Shown here in pieces: positions 55,630-64,000 of a DNA stretch of 64,000 nucleotides. The notes under the pieces are model-generated. The model did not search any database. It worked only from the letters and a program-made list of their open reading frames with translations, and was not told the DNA's origin. Within the stretch, counting starts at the first letter, position 1, and the number at the start of each line of letters is the position of its first letter. Both the position numbers and the translations under genes were made by a program. Source of the stretch: Bacteroidales bacterium (GTDB lineage Bacteria > Bacteroidota > Bacteroidia > Bacteroidales > UBA932); NCBI GenBank assembly GCA_024398105.1, contig JAKSJP010000001.1, positions 62,001 to 126,000 of the forward strand, written 5' to 3'.

Positions 55630-57486
55630 GTCTGGAGCGTCAGGACCCTGCTGAGGGCCTGGCTGAGGACCAGGCTGAGGACCGCCCTGGCCGCTCATGC
55701 TCTGATAGAGCTCGCCCATCACCTTGTTGATCTCCTCTGAGTATCTGTCGATGTCAGCGATGTTCTGGTTCTTGACAGCCTCCTTGAGAGATGCGAGAGG
55801 ACCTTCTACAGCAGCCTTCTTGTCTGCAGGGATCTTGTCGCCGTTCTCCTTGAGGAACTTCTCGACCTGGAAGCTGAGTGAGTCACCACCGTTGATCTTG
55901 TCGATTCTCTCCTTCTCTGCCTTGTCAGCTGCCTCGTTGGCCTTGGCCTCGTCACGCATTCTCTGGATCTCGTCATCGCTCAAGCCTGATGAAGCCTCGA
56001 TGCGGATGTTCTGCTCCTTGCCGGTAGCCTTGTCCTTTGCAGACACGTTGAGGATACCGTTCGCGTCGATGTCGAAGGTTACCTCGATCTGAGGTATTCC
56101 TCTTGGAGCAGGAGCGATGCCATCAAGATGGAATACGCCGATCTGCTTGTTGTCCTTAGCCATTGGACGCTCACCCTGGAGGACGCGGATCTCAACTGAT
56201 GGCTGGTTGTCAGCTGCAGTAGAGAATGTCTCTGACTTGCGGGTAGGGATTGTAGTGTTAGACTCGATGAGCTTTGTCATGACACCGCCGAGGGTCTCGA
56301 TACCGAGTGAGAGCGGAGTGACGTCGAGAAGGAGGACATCCTTCACATCACCTGCGAGCACACCACCCTGGATTGAAGCACCGATAGCGACTACCTCATC
56401 TGGGTTGACGCTCTTGTTAGGCTCCTTGCCGAAGAACTCCTTGACAAGTTCCTGTACCTTAGGGATACGTGTAGAGCCACCTACGAGGAGGACCTCATCG
56501 ATCTGGGATGCTGAGAGGTGAGCATCTGCGAGTGCCTTGCGGCAAGGCTCGATGCTTCTCTGGAAGAGGTCGTCGCAAAGCTGTTCGAACTTAGCTCTTG
56601 TAAGAGTCTTCACAAGATGCTTTGGAACGCCGTCTACTGGCATGATATAAGGGAGGTTGATCTCTGTTGAAGTCTGGTTTGAGAGTTCGATCTTTGCCTT
56701 CTCAGCAGCCTCCTTGAGACGCTGAAGTGCCATTGGGTCCTTCTTGAGGTCAGAACCGTAGTTCTCTGCTGCGAACTCCTGTGCAAGCCAGTCGATCACC
56801 TTCTGGTCGAAGTCGTCACCACCGAGGTGTGTGTCACCGTTTGTAGAAAGAACCTCGAACACACCGTCACCAAGCTCCATGATAGAGATATCGAAGGTAC
56901 CGCCACCAAGGTCATACACTGCGACCTTCATGTTCTTGTTCTTCTTGTCGAGACCATATGCAAGAGCAGCCGCTGTAGGCTCGTTGATGATTCTCTTGAC
57001 GTCGAGACCGGCGATCTTACCTGCCTCCTTGGTTGCCTGACGCTGTGAGTCGCTGAAGTATGCAGGGACAGTGATGACAGCCTCTGTCACTTCCTGACGG
57101 AGATACTCCTCTGCGGTCTTCTTCATCTTCTGGAGAATGATCGCTGAGATCTCCTGCGGGCTGTACATACGACCGTCGATGTCAACGCGTGGAGTATTGT
57201 TGTCTCCTCTTACCACTGCGTAAGGGACACGTGAGATCTCGCTTGCTACCTGGTCATAGGTCTCACCCATGAATCTCTTGATAGAGTAGATGGTGTTCTT
57301 AGGGTTGGTGATTGCCTGACGCTTTGCAGGGTTACCGATCTTTCTCTCGCCGCCCTCAGTGAAAGCTACGACAGATGGAGTGGTCCTGAGACCTTCATTG
57401 TTGATGATGACTGTAGGCTGGTTACCTTCCATTACTGATACACAGCTGTTGGTTGTACCCAAGTCAATTCCGATGATTTTTCCCAT
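55621..57486 (-). CDS. dnaK: Molecular chaperone DnaK (Hsp70)
   Basis: Cytoplasmic Hsp70 ATPase. 621 residues. Nucleotide-binding domain (~1-380): [75 protein letters not shown]. Linker [19 protein letters not shown], substrate-binding domain to ~505, helical lid after. The tail is unusually glutamine/proline/glycine-rich ([21 protein letters not shown] region) where many homologues end EEVK. No grpE or dnaJ is adjacent. Divergent from the pseudouridine synthase. Confidence 0.97.
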   Translation of the reverse strand: MGKIIGIDLGTTNSCVSVMEGNQPTVIINNEGLRTTPSVVAFTEGGERKIGNPAKRQAITNPKNTIYSIKRFMGETYDQVASEISRVPYAVVRGDNNTPRVDIDGRMYSPQEISAIILQKMKKTAEEYLRQEVTEAVITVPAYFSDSQRQATKEAGKIAGLDVKRIINEPTAAALAYGLDKKNKNMKVAVYDLGGGTFDISIMELGDGVFEVLSTNGDTHLGGDDFDQKVIDWLAQEFAAENYGSDLKKDPMALQRLKEAAEKAKIELSNQTSTEINLPYIMPVDGVPKHLVKTLTRAKFEQLCDDLFQRSIEPCRKALADAHLSASQIDEVLLVGGSTRIPKVQELVKEFFGKEPNKSVNPDEVVAIGASIQGGVLAGDVKDVLLLDVTPLSLGIETLGGVMTKLIESNTTIPTRKSETFSTAADNQPSVEIRVLQGERPMAKDNKQIGVFHLDGIAPAPRGIPQIEVTFDIDANGILNVSAKDKATGKEQNIRIEASSGLSDDEIQRMRDEAKANEAADKAEKERIDKINGGDSLSFQVEKFLKENGDKIPADKKAAVEGPLASLKEAVKNQNIADIDRYSEEINKVMGELYQSMSGQGGPQPGPQPGPQQGPDAPDEQ

Positions 57487-57610
57487 AATATTATTCGTTT
57501 TTTATTCTTTTTCCTTTTTTATTCATCCTCCGCTTTTCCAGCGCGGACATCATGCCATAGGGCAAGCCTTGTGCCATCGTGCCTGTTATGCCATTTTGTC
57601 ATAAATGTAG

Positions 57611-57618
57611 TATATTTG
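57611..57618 (+). promoter_or_regulatory. Candidate -7 box of the pseudouridine synthase gene
   Basis: TATATTTG, a full match, 33 bases before the start codon. TTTG at 57595 is too close (12 bases) and no better -33 box is seen. Confidence 0.45.
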
Positions 57619-57651
57619 CAGCGCTGTAACTGAAATATCGGCACAGGGTTT

Positions 57652-58437
57652 ATGACAGAGAATATGACATACAGGCAAATCGGACGATCTGAATACGACT
57701 ATCTCGCATCCAGGATCCTATATGAAGACAATCATCTTCTGATCGTCAACAAAAGTGTAGGAGATATCGTACAGGGAGACAAGACCGGAGACGAGACCCT
57801 TGGCGAACGCTACCAGGCGTTCATCGCCCAGAGGGACGGCAAGCCGGGGAAGGTCTTCATGGGAGTCCCTCACCGCCTCGACCGCCCTGTGAGCGGAATC
57901 ACGATATTCGCCAAGACCTCCAAGGCCCTTGAAAGAATGTCAGAAATGTTCAGGGAGGGCAATATACACAAGACATACTGGGCATTGGTCTGCGAAGAGC
58001 CGGAACTGCCTGAAGCCTTGCTTGAGAACTGGTTGTCCAGAAATGAGAAAATGAACAAGTCCTTCATCTGCAAAGGTGGAAAGCCTAAAGGCGAAGCGAA
58101 GCTGGCTAAGCTCAGATACCGTCTAATCGGACGGACCCAGAAGTATTTCCTGCTCGAGGTCGAACTGATGACAGGTCGTCACCACCAGATCCGTTGCCAG
58201 CTGTCAGGAATAGGATGTCATATCAAGGGTGACCTCAAATACGGAGCGCCTCGTTCCAATCCTGACGGAGGCATATGTCTCCATGCCAGAAACGTCAGGT
58301 TCACGCATCCGGTGAAGAAGACCGACATGGACATCACTTGTGCTGTTCCTTCCGACTGGAAGGGTCTTTCTCCTGATGCATACTCTCAAGATAGTGTCTG
58401 CACCACTGGCCAGGAGTCTCTCCAGCAACCAGTTTGA
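57652..58437 (+). CDS. RNA pseudouridine synthase, RluA family
   Basis: 261 residues. Converts uridine to pseudouridine in rRNA or tRNA. The catalytic aspartate is in GVPHRLDRPVSGITIFAKT; other marks are YEDNHLLIVNKSVGDIVQGD, KTYWALVCEEPE, LEVELMTGRHHQIRCQLSGIG and the C-terminal LHARNVRFTHPV. No S4 domain is present, so target RNA is not predictable. An in-frame ATG four codons on (57664) is an alternative start. The last ~35 codons (58334-58437) overlap the convergent AraC gene. Confidence 0.9.
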   Translation: MTENMTYRQIGRSEYDYLASRILYEDNHLLIVNKSVGDIVQGDKTGDETLGERYQAFIAQRDGKPGKVFMGVPHRLDRPVSGITIFAKTSKALERMSEMFREGNIHKTYWALVCEEPELPEALLENWLSRNEKMNKSFICKGGKPKGEAKLAKLRYRLIGRTQKYFLLEVELMTGRHHQIRCQLSGIGCHIKGDLKYGAPRSNPDGGICLHARNVRFTHPVKKTDMDITCAVPSDWKGLSPDAYSQDSVCTTGQESLQQPV

Positions 58438-59359
58438 AAGCCATGTTGAAGGTCACCTTTGTATTGAATCCCGAAAGCTGAGCAAGCTCGGTCATACGGA
58501 GGCTGGAATCCTTCTTGTACAGTTCCATCGCGTGCTTGACCCTGTATGTATTGACAAACTGGCTGAAGTTTGAGCCTGTACAGGTATTGATTATCCTGGA
58601 GATATAGCCGCTGTTGGTATACATAGCCTTCGACATGTCCTCAAGGCAGAATCCCGGACGAAGGTACGGACGCTTAGCTTCCATATACTCCTTGATCCTG
58701 CCGAAAAGCAGCCTGCTGTTCACACTGATCTCTCGTTCCGACGGAGAAATCATCACCTGCCTCATCCTGTCACGCAGCCTCATCTTGATTTCCCTTGCCG
58801 GGCCGCCGTCATCAGCCGCCATGCTACGAAGATACATATAGACATATGCCAACGACATAAGGGCGACAGAGACAATCCCCAGCAGGTCCATGGTACCGCT
58901 GTTCAAGCTGCATAGGGATTCGAGCACAAGGTAAAGGAACACATAGAAGGCCACATGCATCGCATTGCCGAAGAACATTGTCTGTTCCCATCCCTGGGTA
59001 GTGTCGCACAGGAAATCCATGTCCATAGCCATCGATATCCCGGAAGCGACCATCCTGTATACGACCGGAGCCGTTACTATCACATCCATCAGCACCAGAG
59101 CAGATACCGCATCGACATCGAAGACGGCGGTAAGGACGATTGTTCCGAGTCCAAGCAACGCGCTGACTCCAGCCGGGACAAAGACGCTTGCCGCCTTTTC
59201 TCCCCTGCTTAGACCAGGCATGAGCATCTGGGCGGAGAAAGCCAGAGCGAATACTATCGCACAGCCTGATGTCCGACCATTGAGAAGGACACTAAGAAAA
59301 AGACTGGACGAAAGAATAGCCAATGATATAATCCTTTGAAAATATCTTTTGTTGTTCAT
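58334..59359 (-). CDS. Membrane-embedded AraC-family regulator
   Basis: 341 residues. About six hydrophobic segments fill residues ~8-205 (ISLAILSSSLFLSVLL, VFVPAGVSALLGLGTIVL, MHVAFYVFLYLVLESL, VSVALMSLAYVYMYLRS), then a basic linker and an AraC-type HTH (~225-325; FCLEDMSKAMYTNSGYISRI, MTELAQLSGFNTKVTFNMAFK). The closing residues are polar and hydrophilic. It probably senses a membrane or periplasmic signal; the target is unknown. The 3' end overlaps the convergent pseudouridine synthase by 104 bases. Confidence 0.85.
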   Translation of the reverse strand: MNNKRYFQRIISLAILSSSLFLSVLLNGRTSGCAIVFALAFSAQMLMPGLSRGEKAASVFVPAGVSALLGLGTIVLTAVFDVDAVSALVLMDVIVTAPVVYRMVASGISMAMDMDFLCDTTQGWEQTMFFGNAMHVAFYVFLYLVLESLCSLNSGTMDLLGIVSVALMSLAYVYMYLRSMAADDGGPAREIKMRLRDRMRQVMISPSEREISVNSRLLFGRIKEYMEAKRPYLRPGFCLEDMSKAMYTNSGYISRIINTCTGSNFSQFVNTYRVKHAMELYKKDSSLRMTELAQLSGFNTKVTFNMAFKLVAGETPGQWCRHYLESMHQEKDPSSRKEQHK

Positions 59360-59416
59360 ATTATAGATTGGTTCTTTAATTTATTAAGAGACAACCACTT
59401 CCAAGAATTGCCGATA

Positions 59417-59424
59417 CAAATGTA
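59417..59424 (-). promoter_or_regulatory. Candidate -7 box of the membrane AraC gene
   Basis: TACATTTG on the minus strand, a full TAnnTTTG match, 58 bases before the start codon. It follows the hairpin at 59433 directly, so the -33 region lies inside that stem. Confidence 0.4.
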
Positions 59425-59432
59425 TATAAATA

Positions 59433-59463
59433 GCCCCGTCTATGGAATTACCATAGACGGGGC
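59433..59463. terminator. Perfect 13-bp hairpin between yitT and the AraC gene
   Basis: GCCCCGTCTATGG-AATTA-CCATAGACGGGGC. On the minus strand no T run follows; it could be a backup terminator of the yitT genes or part of the AraC promoter region. Confidence 0.6.
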
Positions 59464-59469
59464 AGAAGT

Positions 59470-59505
59470 AAAAAAACAGGAATCTTTACTTATTTTTCAA
59501 GATTC
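59470..59505 (-). terminator. Terminator of the leuS-yitT-yitT transcript
   Basis: On the minus strand GAATCTT / AAGATTC (7 bp) with a 12-base loop, then CTG and seven T, just after the yitT stop. Confidence 0.6.
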
Positions 59506-59506
59506 T

Positions 59507-60451
59507 TTACTTTTTCTGGGTTTCACCCTTGATTTTCTCGAAGCCCTTGCCATAGACCGCACCGACTGTAGAGACTGAGACGAAAGCCTTGTCATCGATA
59601 GTCTTGACATATCTGAGGACGACATTGGTCTCTGCCTTCGATACTATGCACATGATGACCTTCGTAGGATTCTTTGTGAACCATCCCTCACCATCAAGCA
59701 CCGTGACTCCGCGATGGATGTCATTGGTGATATGGTCAGCTATCTCGACATACTTGGAAGAAAGGATGAAAAGCTGGTTCGACTGCTTGGCACCCGACAG
59801 ATAGAGATCAATCGAAGTAGATGTCAGGAACACAAGTATAAGACCATATACCACATTGCTCACCTTGTCGGCAAAAGGGAGGAGTTCCCCCTCCTGCGTA
59901 TATGAAGGCATGAGAAGCGAGCCTAGGATGATGACGACATCCATGATAAGGATCATCTTTCCGACAGAGATGTTCCTGTACTTATTGACTATCAGTGCAA
60001 TGATGTCAGTTCCTCCTGAGCATCCTCCGACTGACATCGAGATTCCGATTCCCACACCGACGAGAAGACCACCCATCATACAGCTTATAAGCTTGCCGTT
60101 AGCGACAGCAAGAGACTGGCATATCTCATATGGGATGAGATCCTGGAACACATTGAGTCCGATGGAAGTGATCACGATTGCATAGACGGTCTTGAAACCG
60201 AACTGCTTACCAAGGGTAAACAGACCGATCACGAGCAGGACGACATTAATGATGAAATAGGTATAACCGGACTTCAGCACGCCCTGCGTGGCATACTGCA
60301 ACATCGCCGAGAAGCCTGAGACTCCGCCGCCGACGAGATTGTTCGGAATGAGGAATACAGTCCACGCGATCACATACATGAGCATTCCCAGAGTTATGAG
60401 CGAATACTCCTTTAGAACTGTAAGAATATTGGATTTCACAGCTGACGCCAT
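59507..60451 (-). CDS. YitT family membrane protein (downstream copy)
   Basis: 314 residues. N-terminal YitT_membrane part with five to six helices (~15-215; IAWTVFLIPNNLVGGGVSGF, MSVGGCSGGTDIIALIVNKY) and a C-terminal DUF2179 domain (~230-300; HITNDIHRGVTVLDGEGWFTK, IMCIVSKAETNVVLRYVKTID). Function unknown; probably inner-membrane transport with a cytoplasmic ligand-binding domain. It is a tandem paralogue of the next gene upstream (9-base gap) and shares the IPNN and GGSGG/GGCSGGTD repeat motifs. Confidence 0.9.
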   Translation of the reverse strand: MASAVKSNILTVLKEYSLITLGMLMYVIAWTVFLIPNNLVGGGVSGFSAMLQYATQGVLKSGYTYFIINVVLLVIGLFTLGKQFGFKTVYAIVITSIGLNVFQDLIPYEICQSLAVANGKLISCMMGGLLVGVGIGISMSVGGCSGGTDIIALIVNKYRNISVGKMILIMDVVIILGSLLMPSYTQEGELLPFADKVSNVVYGLILVFLTSTSIDLYLSGAKQSNQLFILSSKYVEIADHITNDIHRGVTVLDGEGWFTKNPTKVIMCIVSKAETNVVLRYVKTIDDKAFVSVSTVGAVYGKGFEKIKGETQKK

Positions 60452-60460
60452 TGTTGATTC

Positions 60461-61384
60461 TTATTTCTTTGCTTTTCTTGAAAGACCTGTCTTGATTTCC
60501 TCGAAGCCTTCACCATATACACTGGTAGCAGAAGATACTGACACGAAAGCCTTAGGATCGATAGTCTTGACCATAAGGGTGATGTCATGGAGTCCCTTTC
60601 TACGGACGACGGTGATAAGCACATCCTTTTCCTGCTGCTTGTAGCAACCGACTGCCTTCAACGCTGTCACTCCCCTGTCCATCTGAAGTATCTGTTCTGC
60701 GATTTCCTTGCTCTTGTCAGAGAAGATAAGGACCTGGACAGAAGACTTCGCACCGACAACCACATAGTCGACGATGACCGATGACACAATCATCATCAGG
60801 TAACCATAGATCATGTCGGAGAAAGTCATTCCCGGAAGGAGAAGGACCATGGCGATGATCACAAGGTCTGAAGCCAGGAAGAACTTGCCAGGCGAGATAG
60901 GCCAGTATTTGTTCATTATCATAGCGAAGATATCGCTGCCTCCCGTACTTCCGCCGAAACGGAGCACCAGTCCAAGGCCGACTCCTTCGATAAGACCTGC
61001 GATCATAGGGATGAGAGCCTTTTCAGGGACGAAGAGATAGCCTCCCTCGACGCAGAAGAACTGGCTGAAATTCGGGAGTATCTCGAAAAGCAACGATGAA
61101 AGCGCTATGCAGTAGATAGTTCTGATGCCGAAACTCTTCCCCAGGATCATGAAAGCCATGATAAGGAGGATGGCGTTGACAACGATATACGATGTGCCGA
61201 CCGGTATCACTCCGCCCGTCGCATACTGGACGAGCGTGAGGAGACCTGTCACTCCACCACTGGAGAAATTATTCGGAATGATGAACCATTCCCATGGCAC
61301 ACAATAAAGGAATGTGCCTATTGTCAACACGATATATTCCCAGACAATTCTGGAAATCTTTTCCTTGATAAGAATGCCTGTCAT
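60461..61384 (-). CDS. YitT family membrane protein (upstream copy)
   Basis: 307 residues, the same architecture as its neighbour: IPNNFSSGGVTGLLTLVQYA and FGGSTGGSDIFAMIMNKY mark the membrane half. The DUF2179 half reads ILQMDRGVTALKAVGCYKQ and VLITVVRRKGLHDITLMVKTID. The two copies differ throughout, so the duplication is old. It starts 18 bases after leuS on the same strand, with a small AGGCCT-G-AGGCCT repeat in the gap. A joint transcript leuS-yitT-yitT is likely. Confidence 0.9.
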   Translation of the reverse strand: MTGILIKEKISRIVWEYIVLTIGTFLYCVPWEWFIIPNNFSSGGVTGLLTLVQYATGGVIPVGTSYIVVNAILLIMAFMILGKSFGIRTIYCIALSSLLFEILPNFSQFFCVEGGYLFVPEKALIPMIAGLIEGVGLGLVLRFGGSTGGSDIFAMIMNKYWPISPGKFFLASDLVIIAMVLLLPGMTFSDMIYGYLMMIVSSVIVDYVVVGAKSSVQVLIFSDKSKEIAEQILQMDRGVTALKAVGCYKQQEKDVLITVVRRKGLHDITLMVKTIDPKAFVSVSSATSVYGEGFEEIKTGLSRKAKK

Positions 61385-61402
61385 TGCATAAAGGCCTGAG
61401 GC

Positions 61403-64000
61403 CTACTTCACAACAATGTTCACGATCTTTCCAGGGACCACGATGACCTTGACGATAGTCTTACCGTCTACATACTTGGCTGTCTGCTCCATTCCGCGCA
61501 CATGGGCCTCGACCTCATCCTTGCCCATTGACTTCGAAAGGTCGACTGTGAATCTTGTCTTACCGTTGAATGAGACTGCATATGTGCAGCTGTTCTCAAC
61601 TGTGTAAGCCTCGACATACTCAGGGAACTTGGCGTCGGTGACGCTTGTCTCGTTTCCAAGCACATGCCAGAGCTCTTCAGCGACATGAGGCGCGAATGGA
61701 GAAAGAAGGACTACGACAGGCTCGAGGATCTCCTTCTTGCTGCACTTCAGCTCTGTAAGCTCGTTGACAGCAATCATGAACGCGCTGATAGTCGTATTGT
61801 ACGAGAATGCCTCGATGTCAGCCTGCTCCTTGCCGATGAGCTTATGGAGAGTCTTGAGTTCCTCCGGAGTAGCCTTCTCGTCTGTAACGAGATAGTTCTC
61901 ACGGTCATAGAAGAGTCTCCAGAGCTTCTTGAGGAATCTGTTCACACCATCGATACCCTTTGTGTCCCAAGGCTTTGACTGCTCGATAGGACCGAGGAAC
62001 ATCTCATAGAGTCTGAGTGTATCTGCGCCGTAAGTGTCACAGATGACATCCGGATTCACGACGTTGAACATAGACTTGCTCATCTTCTCGACAGCCCACC
62101 CGCAGATGTACTCGCCGTTCTCGAGGACGAACTCAGCATTGTTGAACTCCGGTCTCCATGCCTTGAATGCCTCAGTATCGAGGCGGTCGTTACGGACGAT
62201 GTTGATGTCCACATGGATTTCCTGTGTCTCGTACTGGTCCTTGAGTCCGCATGACACGAACTTGTTGGTGCCGACGATTCTGTATACGAAATTCGAACGG
62301 CCCTGGATCATACCCTGGTTGATAAGCTTCTGGAATGGCTCTTCCTCGCATACATAGCCGAGGTCATAGAGGAACTTGTTCCAGAAACGAGAGTAGATAA
62401 GGTGACCTGTAGCGTGCTCAGTACCACCGATATAGAGGTCGACATTCTTCCAGTATCCATCAACGTCCTTGTCTACGAGGGCAGAGTCGTTGTGTGGATC
62501 CATATATCTGAGGTAGTATGCACTTGAACCTGCGAAACCTGGCATGGTGCTGGTCTCGAGAGGATATCCGTTGTAGGTCCAGTCCTTGGCTCTTGCGAGA
62601 GGTGGTTCACCTGTCTCGGTAGGCTTGAACTCTGAGATCTCAGGAAGAGTGAGAGGGAGAGCCTCCATAGGGAGAGGTGTAGGGATACCGTCCTTGTAGT
62701 AGATAGGGAACGGCTCACCCCAGTATCTCTGACGGCTGAAGATCGCGTCGCGGAGCCTGTAGTTGGTCTTCCTGCGGCCAAGGCCGTTAGCCTCAGCATA
62801 GTCCTTTGCAGCCTCGATGGCCTCCTTGACCTCCATTCCGTTGAGGAATCCTGAGTTGCACATCTTGCCTTCCTTGGCGTCGAAGCTCTGCTCGCTTACG
62901 TCGCAGCCCTCGATGATAGGGATGATAGGAAGGTTGAACTTCTTTGCGAAAGCATAGTCACGGCTGTCATGAGCAGGTACTGCCATGATGGCACCGGTAC
63001 CATATCCTGCAAGCACATATTCTGAGATCCATACAGGAACCTTCTCTCCTGTGAGCGGGTTGATTCCGTATGAGCCTGAGAACACACCTGTGACGGTCTT
63101 TGTCTCAGCGATTCTCTCACGCTCTGTCTTCTTCTTCACATAGGCAAGGTACTCCTCTACCTCGGCCTTCTGCTCTGGAGAGGTGAGCTCTGCGACGAGA
63201 TCGCTCTCAGGAGCAAGTACCATGAATGTCACACCGAAGATGGTGTCGACACGGGTGGTGAAGATGGTGACGTCCTTCTCGAAGTCGCCGTTGACGCACT
63301 TGAAGTTGACCTCTGTACCATATGAGCGGCCGATCCAGTTACGCTGCATCTCCTTGAGTGAGTCTGTCCAGTCGACTGTATCGAGACCTGTAAGGAGTCT
63401 CTCAGCGTATGCAGATACGCGGAGCTGCCACTGGGTCATCTTCTTCTGCTCGACAGGATAGCCGCCACGGACAGAGAGACCGTCCTTCACCTCGTCATTT
63501 GCGAGAACGGTACCAAGCTTAGGGCACCAGTTCACTGATGTCTCACCCTGGTATGCGATCCTGTAGTTCATGAGGATCTTTGACTTCTCCTGCTCAGAGT
63601 AAGCCTTCCACTGCTCTGCAGTGAAATTGAGGGTCTGCTCGCATGCAGCGGTGATACCCTCTGTTCCGTTTGCCTCGAATGCAGCGACAAGGTCAGCGAC
63701 AGGACATGCCTTTGCCTTTGCTGTATCATAGTATGACTCGAACATCTTGATGAACGCCCACTGAGTCCACTTGTAATAGCCAGGGTCGCATGTGCGGACC
63801 TCTCTGTTCCAGTCATATGAGAAACCGATCCTGTCAAGCTGCTGACGGTAACGGGCGATATTCTGGTTTGTCGTCACCTCAGGATGCTGACCGGTCTGGA
63901 TAGCATACTGCTCAGCAGGGAGACCGAATGAATCGTATCCCATAGGGTGAAGCACGTTGAAGCCCTTGAGTCTCTTATATCTTGAGTAGATATCGCTGGC
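61403..64000 (-). CDS. leuS: Leucyl-tRNA synthetase (5'-truncated by window edge)
   Basis: Class I aminoacyl-tRNA synthetase charging tRNA-Leu. About 865 residues are visible; the frame stays open to base 64000 (reads [20 protein letters not shown]), so the start and the HIGH motif lie beyond the edge. The CP1 editing domain is present ([23 protein letters not shown]-type region, [21 protein letters not shown]). Catalytic continuation [30 protein letters not shown] loop in [11 protein letters not shown], then the anticodon-binding and C-terminal domains ([20 protein letters not shown]). Complete at the 3' end, stop 61403-61405. Confidence 0.97.
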   Translation of the reverse strand, partial: ASDIYSRYKRLKGFNVLHPMGYDSFGLPAEQYAIQTGQHPEVTTNQNIARYRQQLDRIGFSYDWNREVRTCDPGYYKWTQWAFIKMFESYYDTAKAKACPVADLVAAFEANGTEGITAACEQTLNFTAEQWKAYSEQEKSKILMNYRIAYQGETSVNWCPKLGTVLANDEVKDGLSVRGGYPVEQKKMTQWQLRVSAYAERLLTGLDTVDWTDSLKEMQRNWIGRSYGTEVNFKCVNGDFEKDVTIFTTRVDTIFGVTFMVLAPESDLVAELTSPEQKAEVEEYLAYVKKKTERERIAETKTVTGVFSGSYGINPLTGEKVPVWISEYVLAGYGTGAIMAVPAHDSRDYAFAKKFNLPIIPIIEGCDVSEQSFDAKEGKMCNSGFLNGMEVKEAIEAAKDYAEANGLGRRKTNYRLRDAIFSRQRYWGEPFPIYYKDGIPTPLPMEALPLTLPEISEFKPTETGEPPLARAKDWTYNGYPLETSTMPGFAGSSAYYLRYMDPHNDSALVDKDVDGYWKNVDLYIGGTEHATGHLIYSRFWNKFLYDLGYVCEEEPFQKLINQGMIQGRSNFVYRIVGTNKFVSCGLKDQYETQEIHVDINIVRNDRLDTEAFKAWRPEFNNAEFVLENGEYICGWAVEKMSKSMFNVVNPDVICDTYGADTLRLYEMFLGPIEQSKPWDTKGIDGVNRFLKKLWRLFYDRENYLVTDEKATPEELKTLHKLIGKEQADIEAFSYNTTISAFMIAVNELTELKCSKKEILEPVVVLLSPFAPHVAEELWHVLGNETSVTDAKFPEYVEAYTVENSCTYAVSFNGKTRFTVDLSKSMGKDEVEAHVRGMEQTAKYVDGKTIVKVIVVPGKIVNIVVK

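Noticed and set aside
55410-55730. Overlapping plus-strand frames of 70-110 codons downstream of the CYTH gene
   Set aside because: They run through element H, the GC-rich stretch and the dnaK terminator, and have no coherent composition.
1-64000. CRISPR arrays, tRNA or rRNA genes, insertion sequences, prophage genes
   Set aside because: No regularly spaced repeats, no cloverleaf-like T-arm GGTTCGA segments in gaps, and no transposase, integrase or phage proteins among the translated frames.

Overview
The window is a 64 kb, roughly 52% GC chromosomal segment from a member of the order Bacteroidales. Several things point there. Candidate promoters follow the Bacteroidetes pattern TTTG, about 19-21 bases, TAnnTTTG. 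Shine-Dalgarno sequences are nearly absent. The gene content is typical: GlsA/GlsB glycine-lipid acyltransferases, GH97 and GH127 glycosidases, a Bacteroidetes-type RelA with a degenerate HD domain, a DUF3667 protein, and a riboswitch-btuB-surface propeller lipoprotein operon. The GC content and the contiguous his operon suggest an uncultured gut or rumen lineage rather than Bacteroides itself. That placement is inference.

Layout. 1-6900: histidine operon hisG(partial)-D-C-B-H-A-F-IE, compact and partly overlapping, except that two inverted-repeat elements sit before hisI. 7080-9849 (minus): glycine-lipid acyltransferases glsA-glsB and an aldo/keto reductase. 9974-14267: acyl-CoA synthetase, the ABC-F factor EttA and a DUF3667 protein. 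14253-26342: a membrane-anchored AraC regulator divergent from an L-arabinoside operon (GH97, GH127, lipoprotein aldose epimerase, SSS transporter, araD, araA, araB). 26590-32688: HAD phosphatase, second acyl-CoA synthetase, htpG, ompA. 32843-37868: uvrB, a phosphoglycolate phosphatase-like gene, relA. 38240-46711 (minus): mltG, glucosaminidase-LysM, rnz, rpsA, corA, mntP, recR, pnuC, FKBP. 46762-50838: cobalamin riboswitch, btuB and a BtuG-like lipoprotein. 50946-55335: ddh, a YczE-like membrane protein, fba (minus), gmk, nadD, a CYTH protein. 55621-64000: dnaK, an RluA-type pseudouridine synthase, a membrane AraC regulator, two YitT paralogues, and leuS (runs off the right edge).

The coding content is mostly housekeeping plus one catabolic island. 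The arabinose operon reads as a full route. Periplasmic GH97 and GH127 release arabinose, a periplasmic mutarotase equilibrates it, an SSS symporter imports it, and AraA, AraB and AraD carry it to xylulose 5-phosphate. The cobalamin operon reads as surface capture and TonB-dependent import under B12 feedback.

The most unusual material lies between genes. At least seven intergenic elements have long, nearly perfect inverted arms that differ completely from locus to locus, around cores that recur. One GC-rich core family has four copies (5991, 6162 inverted, 26426, 37904). A second has two copies (51861, 55375) whose inner stem shows compensatory changes. The arms look like the ordinary gene-specific terminator hairpins of this genome, so a plausible reading is a mobile or structured core sitting in terminator loops. 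Two further features recur: stop codons buried inside perfect hairpins (yczE-like gene, dnaK), and promoters overlapping the terminator of the gene before them. No tRNA, rRNA, CRISPR array, insertion sequence or prophage was seen.
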